From Tepidiphilus sp. J10 (GTDB lineage: Bacteria; Pseudomonadota; Gammaproteobacteria; Burkholderiales; Thiobacillaceae), in contig CAMDGQ010000019.1 in the NCBI GenBank assembly GCA_945897955.1, positions 1 to 56,860 of the forward strand: a stretch of DNA of 56,860 nt. Direction: 5' to 3'. The notes under the pieces are model-generated. The model worked only from the letters and a program-made list of their open reading frames with translations. It was not told where the DNA came from and did not search any database. Shown in pieces: positions 26,841-36,138 of the stretch (positions within the stretch are counted from its first letter, which is position 1; the number at the start of each line of letters is the position of its first letter). The position numbers and the translations under genes were made by a program.

Positions 26841-28379
26841 ATGAATGAAGCAGTAGAGCAGGTATTGGGTTATGCCCGGTCGATCTGGCGGAGGCGCTGG
26901 ATTGTCCTGATGACAGCCTGGATAGTCGCGGTAGCGGGTTGGGTCTGGGTCTATTTGCTGGAAAACCGGTATGAAGCGCAGGCGCGAGTGTATGTCGATA
27001 CACAATCGCTTCTGCGCCCGCTATTGTCCGGATTGGCCATACAGCCCAATACCACCCAGCAGGTTGCCATGATGACGCGAACGCTCGCCAGTCGTCCCAA
27101 CCTGGAGAAAGTGGCTCGCATGACCGACCTTGATCTGCGTGCCAAGACGCCCCAGCAGCAGGAGGCGCTCTACAACGGTTTGGCGGCAGCAATCAGGTTG
27201 CAGGGAACCGAACGCGAAAACCTTTACACCATCGCCTATCAAAACAACAGTCCTGATGTCGCGAAGCGCGTGGTTCAGGCATTGTTGACCATCTTCACGG
27301 AAAGCAGCCTCGGCGGCGCCCGAAAGGACATCTCCAATACCCAGAAATTCATTGATGACCAGCTTAAAGCCTACGAAGTCCGGCTTCTCGAAAAAGAGAA
27401 GCAATTGGAGGATTTCAAGCGCCGCAACGTCGGCACGATGCCAGGCCAGGGGGGAGATTTCTATGGAAAACTGAATGAAATCAACCTTGCACTTGAACAA
27501 GCCAAGCTCGATCTCGAAGAAGTCAGCAACCGAAAAAAACAACTTCAGCAGCAGCTGGATGATCAGGACGAAGTGTTGAGTACACCTCTGCCAGGGGGCG
27601 CATCGGCGACCGCGCTGGATGGAAGGATAACGGCGCTGCAAACACAAGTGGATAACCTGCGTCTGCGCTACACCGACCTGCATCCGGAAATCACTCGCAC
27701 GAAACAGTTGATCGCACGTCTTCAGGATCAGAAAAAGCAGGAAGAAGATGCATTGAAGGCGCAACCGCAAGCCGCCATCAAAGCGCAAAACCCGGTTTAT
27801 CAGCAACTTTCCATCGCGATCGCGGAGGCCGATGCAAATATGGCATCGCTAAAGGCTCGCGTGGCACAGATGCAATCCAAGCGGAATCAGCTTTATCAGT
27901 CGGTGGACCGCATTCCTCAGATCGAAGCTGAATATACGCAACTGACACGAGACTACGAGGTCTACAAGAGCAACTACTCCAGCATGCTGGCAAAGCGTGA
28001 GACAGCTGCGCTTTCCAGCGAAGTGGAAAGCAAGACCGATGTCGTCGAATTCAGGGTAATCGACCCGCCGCGTGTTCCGAGCAAACCGGCATGGCCGAAT
28101 CGACCGTTGTTGGTAGTGGCCGTCCCGATCGGGGGGATCACTCTGGGCCTTGCACTTGCATTCCTGCTCGCCCAGATACGTCCCAGCATCGAAACCCGTC
28201 GCCAATTGACAGAGATTACGGCTTACCCGCTGCTGGGTATGGTCACCATGATCGAGACAGATGCCTCGCGTGGCCGCAAACGTCGTTCAAACTTGATCTT
28301 TACGGCTGGGGTGGGTGGATTGGTCCTGGCGCTGCTTGCCCAGATGATTTACTACCTTGTCCTTTCACCAGCGGCCTAA
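26841..28379 (+). CDS. XrtA-system chain-length determinant (Wzz-like)
   Basis: Inner-membrane polysaccharide co-polymerase controlling chain length and linking the autokinase to export. 512 residues: first membrane helix at about 21-40, Wzz domain with YEAQARVYVDTQSLLRPLL, a long periplasmic coiled-coil region (about 170-390), then a second membrane helix near 420-440 and another at the C terminus. It resembles the XrtA-associated family TIGR03007. Unlike many Wzz-kinase fusions, the kinase is a separate gene 14 bases downstream. Confidence 0.92.
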   Translation: MNEAVEQVLGYARSIWRRRWIVLMTAWIVAVAGWVWVYLLENRYEAQARVYVDTQSLLRPLLSGLAIQPNTTQQVAMMTRTLASRPNLEKVARMTDLDLRAKTPQQQEALYNGLAAAIRLQGTERENLYTIAYQNNSPDVAKRVVQALLTIFTESSLGGARKDISNTQKFIDDQLKAYEVRLLEKEKQLEDFKRRNVGTMPGQGGDFYGKLNEINLALEQAKLDLEEVSNRKKQLQQQLDDQDEVLSTPLPGGASATALDGRITALQTQVDNLRLRYTDLHPEITRTKQLIARLQDQKKQEEDALKAQPQAAIKAQNPVYQQLSIAIAEADANMASLKARVAQMQSKRNQLYQSVDRIPQIEAEYTQLTRDYEVYKSNYSSMLAKRETAALSSEVESKTDVVEFRVIDPPRVPSKPAWPNRPLLVVAVPIGGITLGLALAFLLAQIRPSIETRRQLTEITAYPLLGMVTMIETDASRGRKRRSNLIFTAGVGGLVLALLAQMIYYLVLSPAA

Positions 28380-28392
28380 GTCAGGAGGCGAT

Positions 28393-29394
28393 ATGAGCAT
28401 CATTGAACGCGCGGCCGGCAAGCTGGGCAACCCGGAACCCGCAGCCTCGGTCATTTATTCAGCACCGCGCCCGCCCGAGCGTCCCGATGAAGGCCGTCTG
28501 ATCGAAGCGGCCATAGAAAAAGCGGAGGCCTCGTTCATTCGGCCAGAAAAACCTGCCGCATCCACCAGCACCAACCTGAACTCGCGGCCGGATTTTTCTG
28601 ATGATGACGGCCCGGCGACCATCGTTGGAAGTCAGCGCGGCATGGTCAATATGGCGCGACTGAAACAGTCCGGCGCACTGACCCCTGACGCCGGCCGCAG
28701 CCGAATTGCCGAAGAGTACCGTCTGATCAAGCGACCGCTCCTGATCAATGCCTTCGGTCATGGCGGCAATCCACCAGTCCCCAATGGAAATTTGATCATG
28801 GTGACCAGTTCAGTGCCGGGTGAAGGCAAGTCTTTTACCGCGATCAATCTTGCCATCAGTATGGCGACAGAGTTGGAAAGCACCGTGCTGCTGGTAGATG
28901 CCGACGTCACCAAGTCATCGGTGGTTCGATACCTGGGACTGGAAGGCGATCGCGGGCTGGTTGATGTTTTACGCGACCCGAACGTCGAACTGGCCGATGT
29001 CCTGATCAAGACCGACATAGCGAAACTGACCGTATTGCCATCTGGCAAAGGTTTCGCCCATGCCACGGAACTGCTTGCAAGCTCTGCAATGAAGGATTTC
29101 GTTGAGGATATTTCAAACCGTTACCAGGACCGAATCATCATTTTCGATTGCCCGCCTCTGTTAGCCACTAGTGAAGCATCGGTACTGGCGTCCTACATGG
29201 GACAGATTGTCTTTGTGGTTGAAGCGGATCGCACGCCGCAGGAAGCGGTAAAGGATGCACTGACACACTTGGCCGATTGCCCGCATGTCGGGGTTGTTTT
29301 AAACAAAGCGCCGCCGCGTGCGGTAGGTGGCGATTATTACGGCTACGGCTACGGATACGGTTATGGCGGCTATGGCGAGTACGGCAAGCAGTAA
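28393..29394 (+). CDS. XrtA-system tyrosine autokinase
   Basis: Cytosolic BY-kinase that cycles phosphorylation to regulate EPS assembly. 333 residues: a variable N-terminal linker (1-125), then the kinase domain with Walker A SSVPGEGKSF, Walker A' VLLVDADVTKSS and Walker B IIIFDCPPL. It ends in a tyrosine cluster (GDYYGYGYGYGYGGYG), the autophosphorylation tail. An AGGAGG ribosome-binding site precedes ATG 28393. Family TIGR03018. The DNA coding for the tyrosine tail also holds the start of the next gene. Confidence 0.94.
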   Translation: MSIIERAAGKLGNPEPAASVIYSAPRPPERPDEGRLIEAAIEKAEASFIRPEKPAASTSTNLNSRPDFSDDDGPATIVGSQRGMVNMARLKQSGALTPDAGRSRIAEEYRLIKRPLLINAFGHGGNPPVPNGNLIMVTSSVPGEGKSFTAINLAISMATELESTVLLVDADVTKSSVVRYLGLEGDRGLVDVLRDPNVELADVLIKTDIAKLTVLPSGKGFAHATELLASSAMKDFVEDISNRYQDRIIIFDCPPLLATSEASVLASYMGQIVFVVEADRTPQEAVKDALTHLADCPHVGVVLNKAPPRAVGGDYYGYGYGYGYGGYGEYGKQ

Positions 29395-30919
29395 GCCGCT
29401 GCTATTGCTGGTTTGTTTATTCTCGACTGCGGTTTCGGCAGGGGATTGGAAATTCACGCCAAGTCTTGTGCTTTCAGAGCGCTATTCCGACAACGTGAAT
29501 CTAGGCACCAGTGGCCGTGAAGAATCCGACTGGATAACCGAAATTTCTCCGCGAATATCGCTCCAGCGCAGCGGCGCCAGAATCAAGGCCAATGTGGATT
29601 ACAGCTTGCAAGGTCTTCTCTACGCGAATGATTCCGACCGCAACGCTCTGCGCCACCACCTGAACGGCCAGTCAAACACGGAGTTGGTCGAAGAATGGCT
29701 TTTTCTGGATGCCGGCGCGCGCATCTCGCACGAACTGGTTAATCTGACCAGCAATGGCGGGTTGGGCGATGGTGTAGGTGCAGGCAACACCACCGCAGTT
29801 GGTTCGTATTCCTTCAGTCCGTTCATCAAGCATCGTTTTGGTTCGGTCGCATCTGTGGAAGCGCGGATCGCTCAAGATGGCGTATTCATTGGCAACGCCG
29901 GTTTTTCCGATACGGCAGCAACGCGTTACAGCCTTAGCGCAATCAGCGGAAACCGATTCATGCCACTTTCATGGAGTGCCAGTTTCAGCAAATCCGATAC
30001 CAGCAACAGTGGCGCCTTGGCGGATAGCAACAGCGAGCGAGCTTCAGGTAATGCACGCTACCAACTAAGCAGGAAATTCGGTCTGCTGGCCCAGGCCAGC
30101 ACGGAGAAAAACAACTTTACCGGCGCCAATGCCAATTTGCGGGACTATTCCTCCTACGGACTTGGCGCGTTCTATACACCGAGTCGTCGCATTTCCATGG
30201 ACGTGTATTACAACAAATCGGATACCGGAAACTTTGTCAGCGGCAGTGCCACCTTGAGTCCGACATTGCGCACCAGCATCAATGCAGCTTCAACCAAGCG
30301 GGCTTTCGGTCGCAGCCATACACTCCAACTGGCGCATCGCACCCGAAAAAGCAACTGGAGTCTGAGCTATCTTGATGATCTGACTACGTCACAGCGACAG
30401 ATATCCAACCCCTTGATAGTTGAACTATGGAGTGATTGTCCGGGAATCGAAATTGTTATTCCGCCAGAACGGCCATCAAGCAATCTATGTAAATTGTTGG
30501 CGACAGCTCCGGCCGCCAATAATGTGCTGGTCAACCAAACATTTCTCGCAAAAACCCTGACCGGCACGGTCAGCTATAGCTTGCGCCGCAATACATGGAT
30601 TCTGAGCATTTACGACACGCAACGTGAATTCCAGAGTCTTGCTGGAGGCAACGATACGACTCGAGGCCTGCAGGCATCATGGGCGCTGCGCCCAGCCGCT
30701 AGTACCACCTTCAGTTTGAGTGGAGGAATGTCACAACAGGAATCCTCGACCGGCAATCGGCAGGATGATCTCTGGAATCTTGCCCTGGCGGCCACGCATC
30801 AATTCCAGTCCAAGGTTTCCGGGAGTATGGAAGTGAGGCATCAACAACGCGAATCCAACTTGCCCAACAATGACTTTACCGAGAACTCGGTAGCCGCCAG
30901 ACTGAACATGAGCTTCTGA
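29372..30919 (+). CDS. XrtA-system outer-membrane beta-barrel protein
   Basis: A 515-residue outer-membrane protein of the TIGR03016 family seen next to XrtA systems; it may serve as an export or secretion porin. It has a signal peptide (KPLLLLVCLFSTAVSAG), then alternating-residue beta strands throughout, ending NMSF with the C-terminal Phe expected for barrel assembly. A hydrophilic loop (DCPGIEIVIPPERPSSNLC) holds two cysteines. The ATG at 29372 lies within the preceding kinase's last 23 bases; ATG 29363 is an alternative giving three more residues. No cleaner start is available after 29394. Confidence 0.88.
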   Translation: MASTASSKPLLLLVCLFSTAVSAGDWKFTPSLVLSERYSDNVNLGTSGREESDWITEISPRISLQRSGARIKANVDYSLQGLLYANDSDRNALRHHLNGQSNTELVEEWLFLDAGARISHELVNLTSNGGLGDGVGAGNTTAVGSYSFSPFIKHRFGSVASVEARIAQDGVFIGNAGFSDTAATRYSLSAISGNRFMPLSWSASFSKSDTSNSGALADSNSERASGNARYQLSRKFGLLAQASTEKNNFTGANANLRDYSSYGLGAFYTPSRRISMDVYYNKSDTGNFVSGSATLSPTLRTSINAASTKRAFGRSHTLQLAHRTRKSNWSLSYLDDLTTSQRQISNPLIVELWSDCPGIEIVIPPERPSSNLCKLLATAPAANNVLVNQTFLAKTLTGTVSYSLRRNTWILSIYDTQREFQSLAGGNDTTRGLQASWALRPAASTTFSLSGGMSQQESSTGNRQDDLWNLALAATHQFQSKVSGSMEVRHQQRESNLPNNDFTENSVAARLNMSF

Positions 30920-30921
30920 CC

Positions 30922-31935
30922 ATGTACGAAAGTTATTACCACCTGCGTGACAAACCGTTCCAGCTCAATCCCGACCCGCGTTTCTTCTTCGCCAGCAAGG
31001 GACACAAGCGCGCCTTCGCCTATCTCGAATACGGGCTCTCGCTGGGCGAGGGGTTTATCGTCATCACAGGCGACGTTGGCGCCGGCAAGACCTTGCTGGT
31101 CAAAAGCCTGCTCAAGAAACTGGAAAACGGCACTTATTTGATTGGTCAACTGGTCAGTACTCAGCTTGACGCAGACGACACATTACGCAGTGTTGCCGCA
31201 TCGTTCGGTCTGCAGGCCGAGGGTTTGACCAAGTCGGCACTGCTGAAGAGTCTGGAGGACTATTTACGGCTGGCCGTCAGGCAGAACCGGCGTCCGCTGC
31301 TGATCGTCGATGAGGCCCAAAACCTGGATCCGCGTGCCGTGGAAGAACTGCGCATGCTGTCGAATTTCCACGAGAACGACAAACCACTGCTGCAAAGCTT
31401 CCTCCTCGGTCAACCCGAGTTTCGCGACACCATTCAAAGCCCGGAGATGCTGCAACTGCGCCAGCGCGTGATTGCTTCCTATCATCTTGGCCCGCTCGAC
31501 CGTACTGAAACCATCCAGTACATCGTGCATCGTTTGAATACCGTCGGCTGGCAAGGGAATCCGACCTTCAGCGAAGATGCCTTCGACATCATCCACAACT
31601 TTTCCGCCGGCGTTCCTCGTCGGATCAACACCCTTTGCGACCGACTATTGCTTTTCGGCTACCTGGAAGAAAGGAATGTGCTGGATGCGGCCGCTGTCCA
31701 GGAAGTGATCAGCGACCTTAAACAGGAAGTCCACCATCAGCAGCCCGTGTCGCGGCAGGAACCCGGCAATCCACAGATTAACCAGGGCGCTGCGATTTCT
31801 TTCGGCCAGTCTTCAGCCTTGATCCCGGAAGAACTGGAAGCCCGGCTGATCGCGATGGAACGCTCCATCAATCGGTTGATTCCCCTGGTACGCAAAGTGC
31901 TCCACACCGTCACGGCCGGAAAAGATAACGAATGA
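30922..31935 (+). CDS. XrtA-associated AAA ATPase (ExeA-like)
   Basis: ATPase of the ExeA/GspA type that is always linked to XrtA EPS loci (TIGR03015); its target is not known. 337 residues: MYESYYHLRDKPFQLNPDPRFFF (typical family start), Walker A TGDVGAGKT near residue 50, Walker B LLIVDEAQNL near 128, sensor/arginine GVPRRINTLCDRLLL, and a flexible C-terminal tail of about 60 residues. It begins two bases after the barrel gene and overlaps the next start by four (ATGA). Confidence 0.92.
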   Translation: MYESYYHLRDKPFQLNPDPRFFFASKGHKRAFAYLEYGLSLGEGFIVITGDVGAGKTLLVKSLLKKLENGTYLIGQLVSTQLDADDTLRSVAASFGLQAEGLTKSALLKSLEDYLRLAVRQNRRPLLIVDEAQNLDPRAVEELRMLSNFHENDKPLLQSFLLGQPEFRDTIQSPEMLQLRQRVIASYHLGPLDRTETIQYIVHRLNTVGWQGNPTFSEDAFDIIHNFSAGVPRRINTLCDRLLLFGYLEERNVLDAAAVQEVISDLKQEVHHQQPVSRQEPGNPQINQGAAISFGQSSALIPEELEARLIAMERSINRLIPLVRKVLHTVTAGKDNE

Positions 31936-33029
31936 ATACAGAGATCGTCTGCGTGGTCGGCGCGCGCCCGAATTTCATGAAAATCGCGCCGATCATGGCC
32001 GCTTTCGCCAAACATGGCGTCAAAGCCAAACTGGTTCATACCGGGCAACATTACGATCCGGCGATGAGCGACAGTTTTTTCGAACAGTTGGGTATCCCGC
32101 GGCCCGATGTCAATCTGGAAGTTGGTTCCGCCAGCCACGCCGTGCAGACTGCCGACATCATGCGCGCGTTCGAACCTGTACTGGATGCCGAATGTCCGCG
32201 CGCGGTGCTGGTCGTCGGCGATGTCAACTCGACAATCGCCTGTGCCCTGGTGGCAGCAAAGAAGGGTGTCAAGGTCATTCATGTCGAAGCCGGTTTGCGC
32301 AGCTATGACCGCGCCATGCCGGAAGAAATCAACCGCGTGCTGACCGATCAGATATCCGACCTGTTATTCACCACCGAGCGTGCGGCGCTGACCAATCTGG
32401 AGCGCGAGGGAGTAGCCGCCGAACGCGTCCAGTTCGCCGGCAACGTCATGATCGACACGCTGCGCGCGCATCTCGCGCGCGCGGTCCCGGCTGCCGTCAC
32501 ACTGGGCGGCCTGCCGGCGCGCGGCTATGCGGTGGTGACCTTGCATCGCCCGTCCAACGTCGATCATGAAGCCACTTTCCGCGCCCTGCTGGAAACGCTG
32601 AACCATGTCGCGGAAACGCTGGATGTAGTGTTTCCGATCCACCCGCGCACACAAGCCACCGCCGAACGCTTCGGCATGGCAGAACTGCTCGCACGGCCAG
32701 GCATGATCCTGCTGCCCCCGCAAGGCTATCTTGAAATGCTTGGCCTGACCCGCGAGGCCAGCGTGGTGCTGACCGATTCTGGCGGCTTGCAGGAAGAAAC
32801 CACGGCGCTAGGCGTACCCTGCATTACGCTGCGCGAAAACACCGAACGGCCGATCACCATCAGCGAAGGCACCAACACCCTGACCGGTCCGCATCCGGAC
32901 AAAATCCTGCAATGTCTGGCGGATATTCTCGATAACGGCGGCAAACGCGGTCGCATACCGGAATATTGGGATGGTCAGGCTGCTGATCGCATCGCAATCA
33001 CGCTGCGCACCTGGCTCGATACCCTATAA
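31932..33029 (+). CDS. wecB: UDP-N-acetylglucosamine 2-epimerase (non-hydrolysing)
   Basis: Converts UDP-GlcNAc to UDP-ManNAc for the polysaccharide. The 365-residue protein has the WecB signatures GARPNFMKIAP, HTGQHYD, VVGDVNST, HVEAGLRSYD, TLHRPSNVD and LTDSGGLQEE, with active-site Asp, Glu and His retained. It starts within the ATPase stop (ATGA). UDP-ManNAc would be the natural substrate for a following deacetylase or dehydrogenase, but no UDP-ManNAc dehydrogenase is seen here. Confidence 0.95.
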   Translation: MNTEIVCVVGARPNFMKIAPIMAAFAKHGVKAKLVHTGQHYDPAMSDSFFEQLGIPRPDVNLEVGSASHAVQTADIMRAFEPVLDAECPRAVLVVGDVNSTIACALVAAKKGVKVIHVEAGLRSYDRAMPEEINRVLTDQISDLLFTTERAALTNLEREGVAAERVQFAGNVMIDTLRAHLARAVPAAVTLGGLPARGYAVVTLHRPSNVDHEATFRALLETLNHVAETLDVVFPIHPRTQATAERFGMAELLARPGMILLPPQGYLEMLGLTREASVVLTDSGGLQEETTALGVPCITLRENTERPITISEGTNTLTGPHPDKILQCLADILDNGGKRGRIPEYWDGQAADRIAITLRTWLDTL

Positions 33030-33045
33030 ATTGCTGGCGGTTCCA

Positions 33046-33912
33046 TTGCGCAATCCGGAAATTACCAATGTCATGAGCGTCGATGTGGAAGATTATTTCC
33101 AGGTCGGTGCATTTGAAAACACTATTCCGCGCGACGACTGGGGACGTTGGCCTTGCCGGGTAGAAGCGAATATCGAGCGCATCCTGGCGTTGTTCCAGCG
33201 GCATGACATCAAGGCGACCTTCTTCACGTTGGGCTGGATCGCCGAACGCTACCCGGCCATGGTTCGCGGCATCGTCGCCGCCGGCCATGAGCTGGCCAGT
33301 CACGGTTATGGCCATCAACGCGCCAGCGCACTGACCGCCGCCGAGTTTCGGGCGGATGTCACACGGGCTAAATTGCTGCTGGAAGATATCGGCGGCAACG
33401 CCGTGAATGGCTATCGCGCGCCAAGTTTTTCCATTGGCGGCGGCAACCTGTGGGCGCTGGATGTCCTGGCGGAAACCGGCCATCGCTACAGTTCGAGCAT
33501 TTATCCGATTGCGCATGACCATTACGGCATGCCCGATGCACCACGTTTTCCCTATCGCCCGGCGCAATGCACGTCATTGCTGGAAATGCCGCCAACCACG
33601 GTCAAGTGGCGGGGACGCAATTTCCCGGCGGCAGGCGGCGGTTTTTTCCGCCTTTTGCCCTACGCCGCCTCGAACTGGCTGATCAAACGCGTCAATCAGG
33701 ACGACAAACGCCCTGCCATGTTTTATTTCCATCCCTGGGAAATCGACCCGTTGCAACCGCGCGTACCGGGAGCGCCGTTGAAAAGCCGTTTCCGGCACTA
33801 CGTCAATCTTGGCCGCATGGAAGCGAAACTCGATCGACTCTGCAAGGATTTTCAATGGGGACGCGCGGATCGGGTCTACTCCGCCGAACTGATCGCGCCG
33901 GCAAACGCATGA
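33046..33912 (+). CDS. XrtA-system polysaccharide deacetylase (DUF3473 type)
   Basis: NodB-fold deacetylase of the XrtA family (TIGR03006). Segments: NVMSVDVEDYFQVGAFE, ATFFTLGWIAERYP, AGHELASHGYGHQ with the metal His pair, and a C-terminal MFYFHPWEIDP. The conserved start region precedes ATG 33073, so I place the start at TTG 33046 (GGCGG five bases upstream); ATG 33073 or TTG 33031 are alternatives. Length about 288 residues. It would deacetylate N-acetyl sugars on lipid-linked or polymerised chains. It ends overlapping the FemAB gene by four bases. Confidence 0.88.
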   Translation: MRNPEITNVMSVDVEDYFQVGAFENTIPRDDWGRWPCRVEANIERILALFQRHDIKATFFTLGWIAERYPAMVRGIVAAGHELASHGYGHQRASALTAAEFRADVTRAKLLLEDIGGNAVNGYRAPSFSIGGGNLWALDVLAETGHRYSSSIYPIAHDHYGMPDAPRFPYRPAQCTSLLEMPPTTVKWRGRNFPAAGGGFFRLLPYAASNWLIKRVNQDDKRPAMFYFHPWEIDPLQPRVPGAPLKSRFRHYVNLGRMEAKLDRLCKDFQWGRADRVYSAELIAPANA

Positions 33913-34943
33913 GTCTGAGCGTCAGAATTGCCGACGATGCCGATGCCAGCGCCTGGGATGCCTTTGTTTTCAGCCAGCCGGAAGCCACTTTTTTCCATCG
34001 TTTCGGCTGGCGCAAGGTCATCCAGCAAGCCTACGGCCACCGCACGCATTTTCTGCTTGCAGAGCGTGATGGCGTCATCGAAGGTGTCTTGCCGCTTGCC
34101 GAGATCAAGAGCCGACTGTTTGGCCACTCCCTGATCGCTAGCCCGTTCTGCGTTTATGGCGGCATCGCCGCCGCCTCGCAGGAAGCGCGCGATGGCCTGG
34201 ATCAACGTGCGCAATCCCTGGCCGAGGAACTCGGCGTCGGCCATCTGGAATATCGCGATCGAGATGCACCCGCTCACACCGACTGGCCGGGCAGCGACCT
34301 CTATGTGACATTCCGTAAGGAACTGGATGCCGACATCGAAAACAACATGCTGGCGATTCCCCGCAAGCAGCGGGCCATGGTGCGCAAGGGCATCAAGAAT
34401 GGCCTGACCATTGAGCTTGAGAACGGCGTGGAGAGTTTCTTCGAGGTGTATGCCGACAACGTACGCAGGCATGGCACACCAGCCATGCCAAAGCGCTACT
34501 TCGCACTGCTCAGGGAAGTTTTTGCCGACGATTGCGAGGTGATGCTGGTGCGCTCGCCCGAAGGTCAAGTGGTCAGCGGGGTGTTGAGCTTCTATTTCCG
34601 CGACGAAGTTCTGCCCTATTACGCGGGCGATGCGCTCGCCGCGCGCGCGCTGGCAGCCAACGATTTCAAATACTGGGAACTGATGCGTCGCGCCTGCGAG
34701 CGCGGGATTCGCATCTTCGACTATGGCCGCAGCAAGATCGGCACAGGCCCCTATGACTTCAAACGTAATTGGGGCTTCGAACCGCAGATGCTGCATTACC
34801 GCTACAAGCTGGTGAAGGCGGATCGTCTGCCGGAGAACAATCCCAACAATCCGAAGTACCAGTTGTTCATCAAAGCCTGGCAGCATTTACCGCTGCCGGT
34901 GGCCAATTTTTTCGGGCCGTTTATCGTCAAAAACCTTGGCTGA
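33909..34943 (+). CDS. FemAB-family protein of the XrtA system
   Basis: A 344-residue GNAT-fold protein of the FemAB/FemX superfamily (TIGR03019), which in Gram-positives adds amino acids to peptidoglycan from aminoacyl-tRNA. In XrtA loci it may add an aminoacyl group to the polysaccharide; this is inferred. Family marks are EATFFHRFGWRKVIQQAYGH near the start, RKQRAMVRKGIKNGL, and FDYGRSKIGTGPYDFKRNWGF near the end. Its ATG overlaps the deacetylase stop. Confidence 0.9.
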   Translation: MSLSVRIADDADASAWDAFVFSQPEATFFHRFGWRKVIQQAYGHRTHFLLAERDGVIEGVLPLAEIKSRLFGHSLIASPFCVYGGIAAASQEARDGLDQRAQSLAEELGVGHLEYRDRDAPAHTDWPGSDLYVTFRKELDADIENNMLAIPRKQRAMVRKGIKNGLTIELENGVESFFEVYADNVRRHGTPAMPKRYFALLREVFADDCEVMLVRSPEGQVVSGVLSFYFRDEVLPYYAGDALAARALAANDFKYWELMRRACERGIRIFDYGRSKIGTGPYDFKRNWGFEPQMLHYRYKLVKADRLPENNPNNPKYQLFIKAWQHLPLPVANFFGPFIVKNLG

Positions 34944-34953
34944 GCGAGACAGC

Positions 34954-36138
34954 GTGCCGGATCTGCTATTTCTCGCCCACCGGATACCCTACCCCCCCGA
35001 CAAGGGCGACAAGATTCGCGCCTGGCATCTGCTCGAACACCTCTCGAAAAGTCATCGCATTCATCTTGGCGCGTTCATTGACGACCCGGATGACTGGAAT
35101 CATGCCGAAAAAATGCGCACTATCTGCGCCAGCACTTTTCTGGTCGGCATCAATCCACGTTGGGGCAAGCTGCGCGCACTTGGCGGTTTGCTGACCGGAG
35201 ATCCGCTCACCCTTCCGTTCTATCGACATACCGGCATGCAGCACTGGGTGGATAGGCATCTGGCTGAAGGCGTGACCCGTGTACTGACATATTCTTCAGC
35301 CATGGCCCGGTTTGTAATGCGGCCATCTTCAGCACGCCGCATCATGGATTTTGTCGATATCGACTCGGACAAGTGGCGGCAATATGCGCCCACCAAAGCC
35401 TGGCCTCTCGCCTGGCTGTATCGACGTGAAAGCGTCAAACTGCTGGCATGGGAACGCCGCGTCGCAGCCGAGTTCGATGCCAGTCTGTTTGTATCCGCTA
35501 CCGAAGCCGAGGATTTCAAAGCCCTGGCACCAGAAAGCGCAAGCAAGATAAGTTACTTCCACAACGGCGTTGACGCCGATTACTTCTCGCCTGAACGCGA
35601 TTATCCAAACCCCTACCCGAATGCCAGGCCGGTGATCGTATTCACCGGCGCGATGGACTACTGGCCCAATATTGACGCCGTGCTGTGGTTTGCCAGGGAA
35701 GTCATGCCGCTGCTGCGCGTCGGCATGCCGAATTGTTTGTTTGCCATCGTCGGCAGCAAGCCCGCACCGGAAGTTAAGGATTTGGCCCGCCAGGCCGATA
35801 TTCGGGTGACCGGACGCGTTGAAGATGTGCGTCCTTATCTGGCGCATGCGCGAGTCGTGGTAGCGCCATTGCGTATTGCGCGCGGCATTCAGAACAAGGT
35901 ACTGGAAGGTATGGCCATGGCAAAACCGGTTGTCGCCACGCAACAGGCGTTGGAAGGAATCGCGGCATCGCACGGGCGAGAGGTTCTGCTCGCGGCTGAT
36001 GCCTCAGCCATGGCGTCTGCGATTCAGGCCGCACTGAGCGAAGAGGACATGGGAAGCGCGGCACGCAAGCGCGTGCTGGAAGATTTCAGCTGGGCGAAGA
36101 GTCTGGTTCGTGTGGATCGACTGTTGGAGGCACGATGA
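34954..36138 (+). CDS. XrtA-system glycosyltransferase (TIGR03087, GT4)
   Basis: GT-B fold glycosyltransferase of the first XrtA signature type. The N-terminal PDLLFLAHRIPYPPDKGDKIRAWHLL is diagnostic, and the C-terminal domain has FTGAMDYWPNIDAVLWF and the EGMAMAKPVVAT nucleotide-sugar segment. GTG at 34954 is preferred; TTG 34936 lies inside the preceding gene's end and adds only six residues. About 394 residues. It transfers an unknown sugar on the cytosolic face of the membrane and is co-translated with xrtA (ATGA at 36135). Confidence 0.9.
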   Translation: MPDLLFLAHRIPYPPDKGDKIRAWHLLEHLSKSHRIHLGAFIDDPDDWNHAEKMRTICASTFLVGINPRWGKLRALGGLLTGDPLTLPFYRHTGMQHWVDRHLAEGVTRVLTYSSAMARFVMRPSSARRIMDFVDIDSDKWRQYAPTKAWPLAWLYRRESVKLLAWERRVAAEFDASLFVSATEAEDFKALAPESASKISYFHNGVDADYFSPERDYPNPYPNARPVIVFTGAMDYWPNIDAVLWFAREVMPLLRVGMPNCLFAIVGSKPAPEVKDLARQADIRVTGRVEDVRPYLAHARVVVAPLRIARGIQNKVLEGMAMAKPVVATQQALEGIAASHGREVLLAADASAMASAIQAALSEEDMGSAARKRVLEDFSWAKSLVRVDRLLEAR

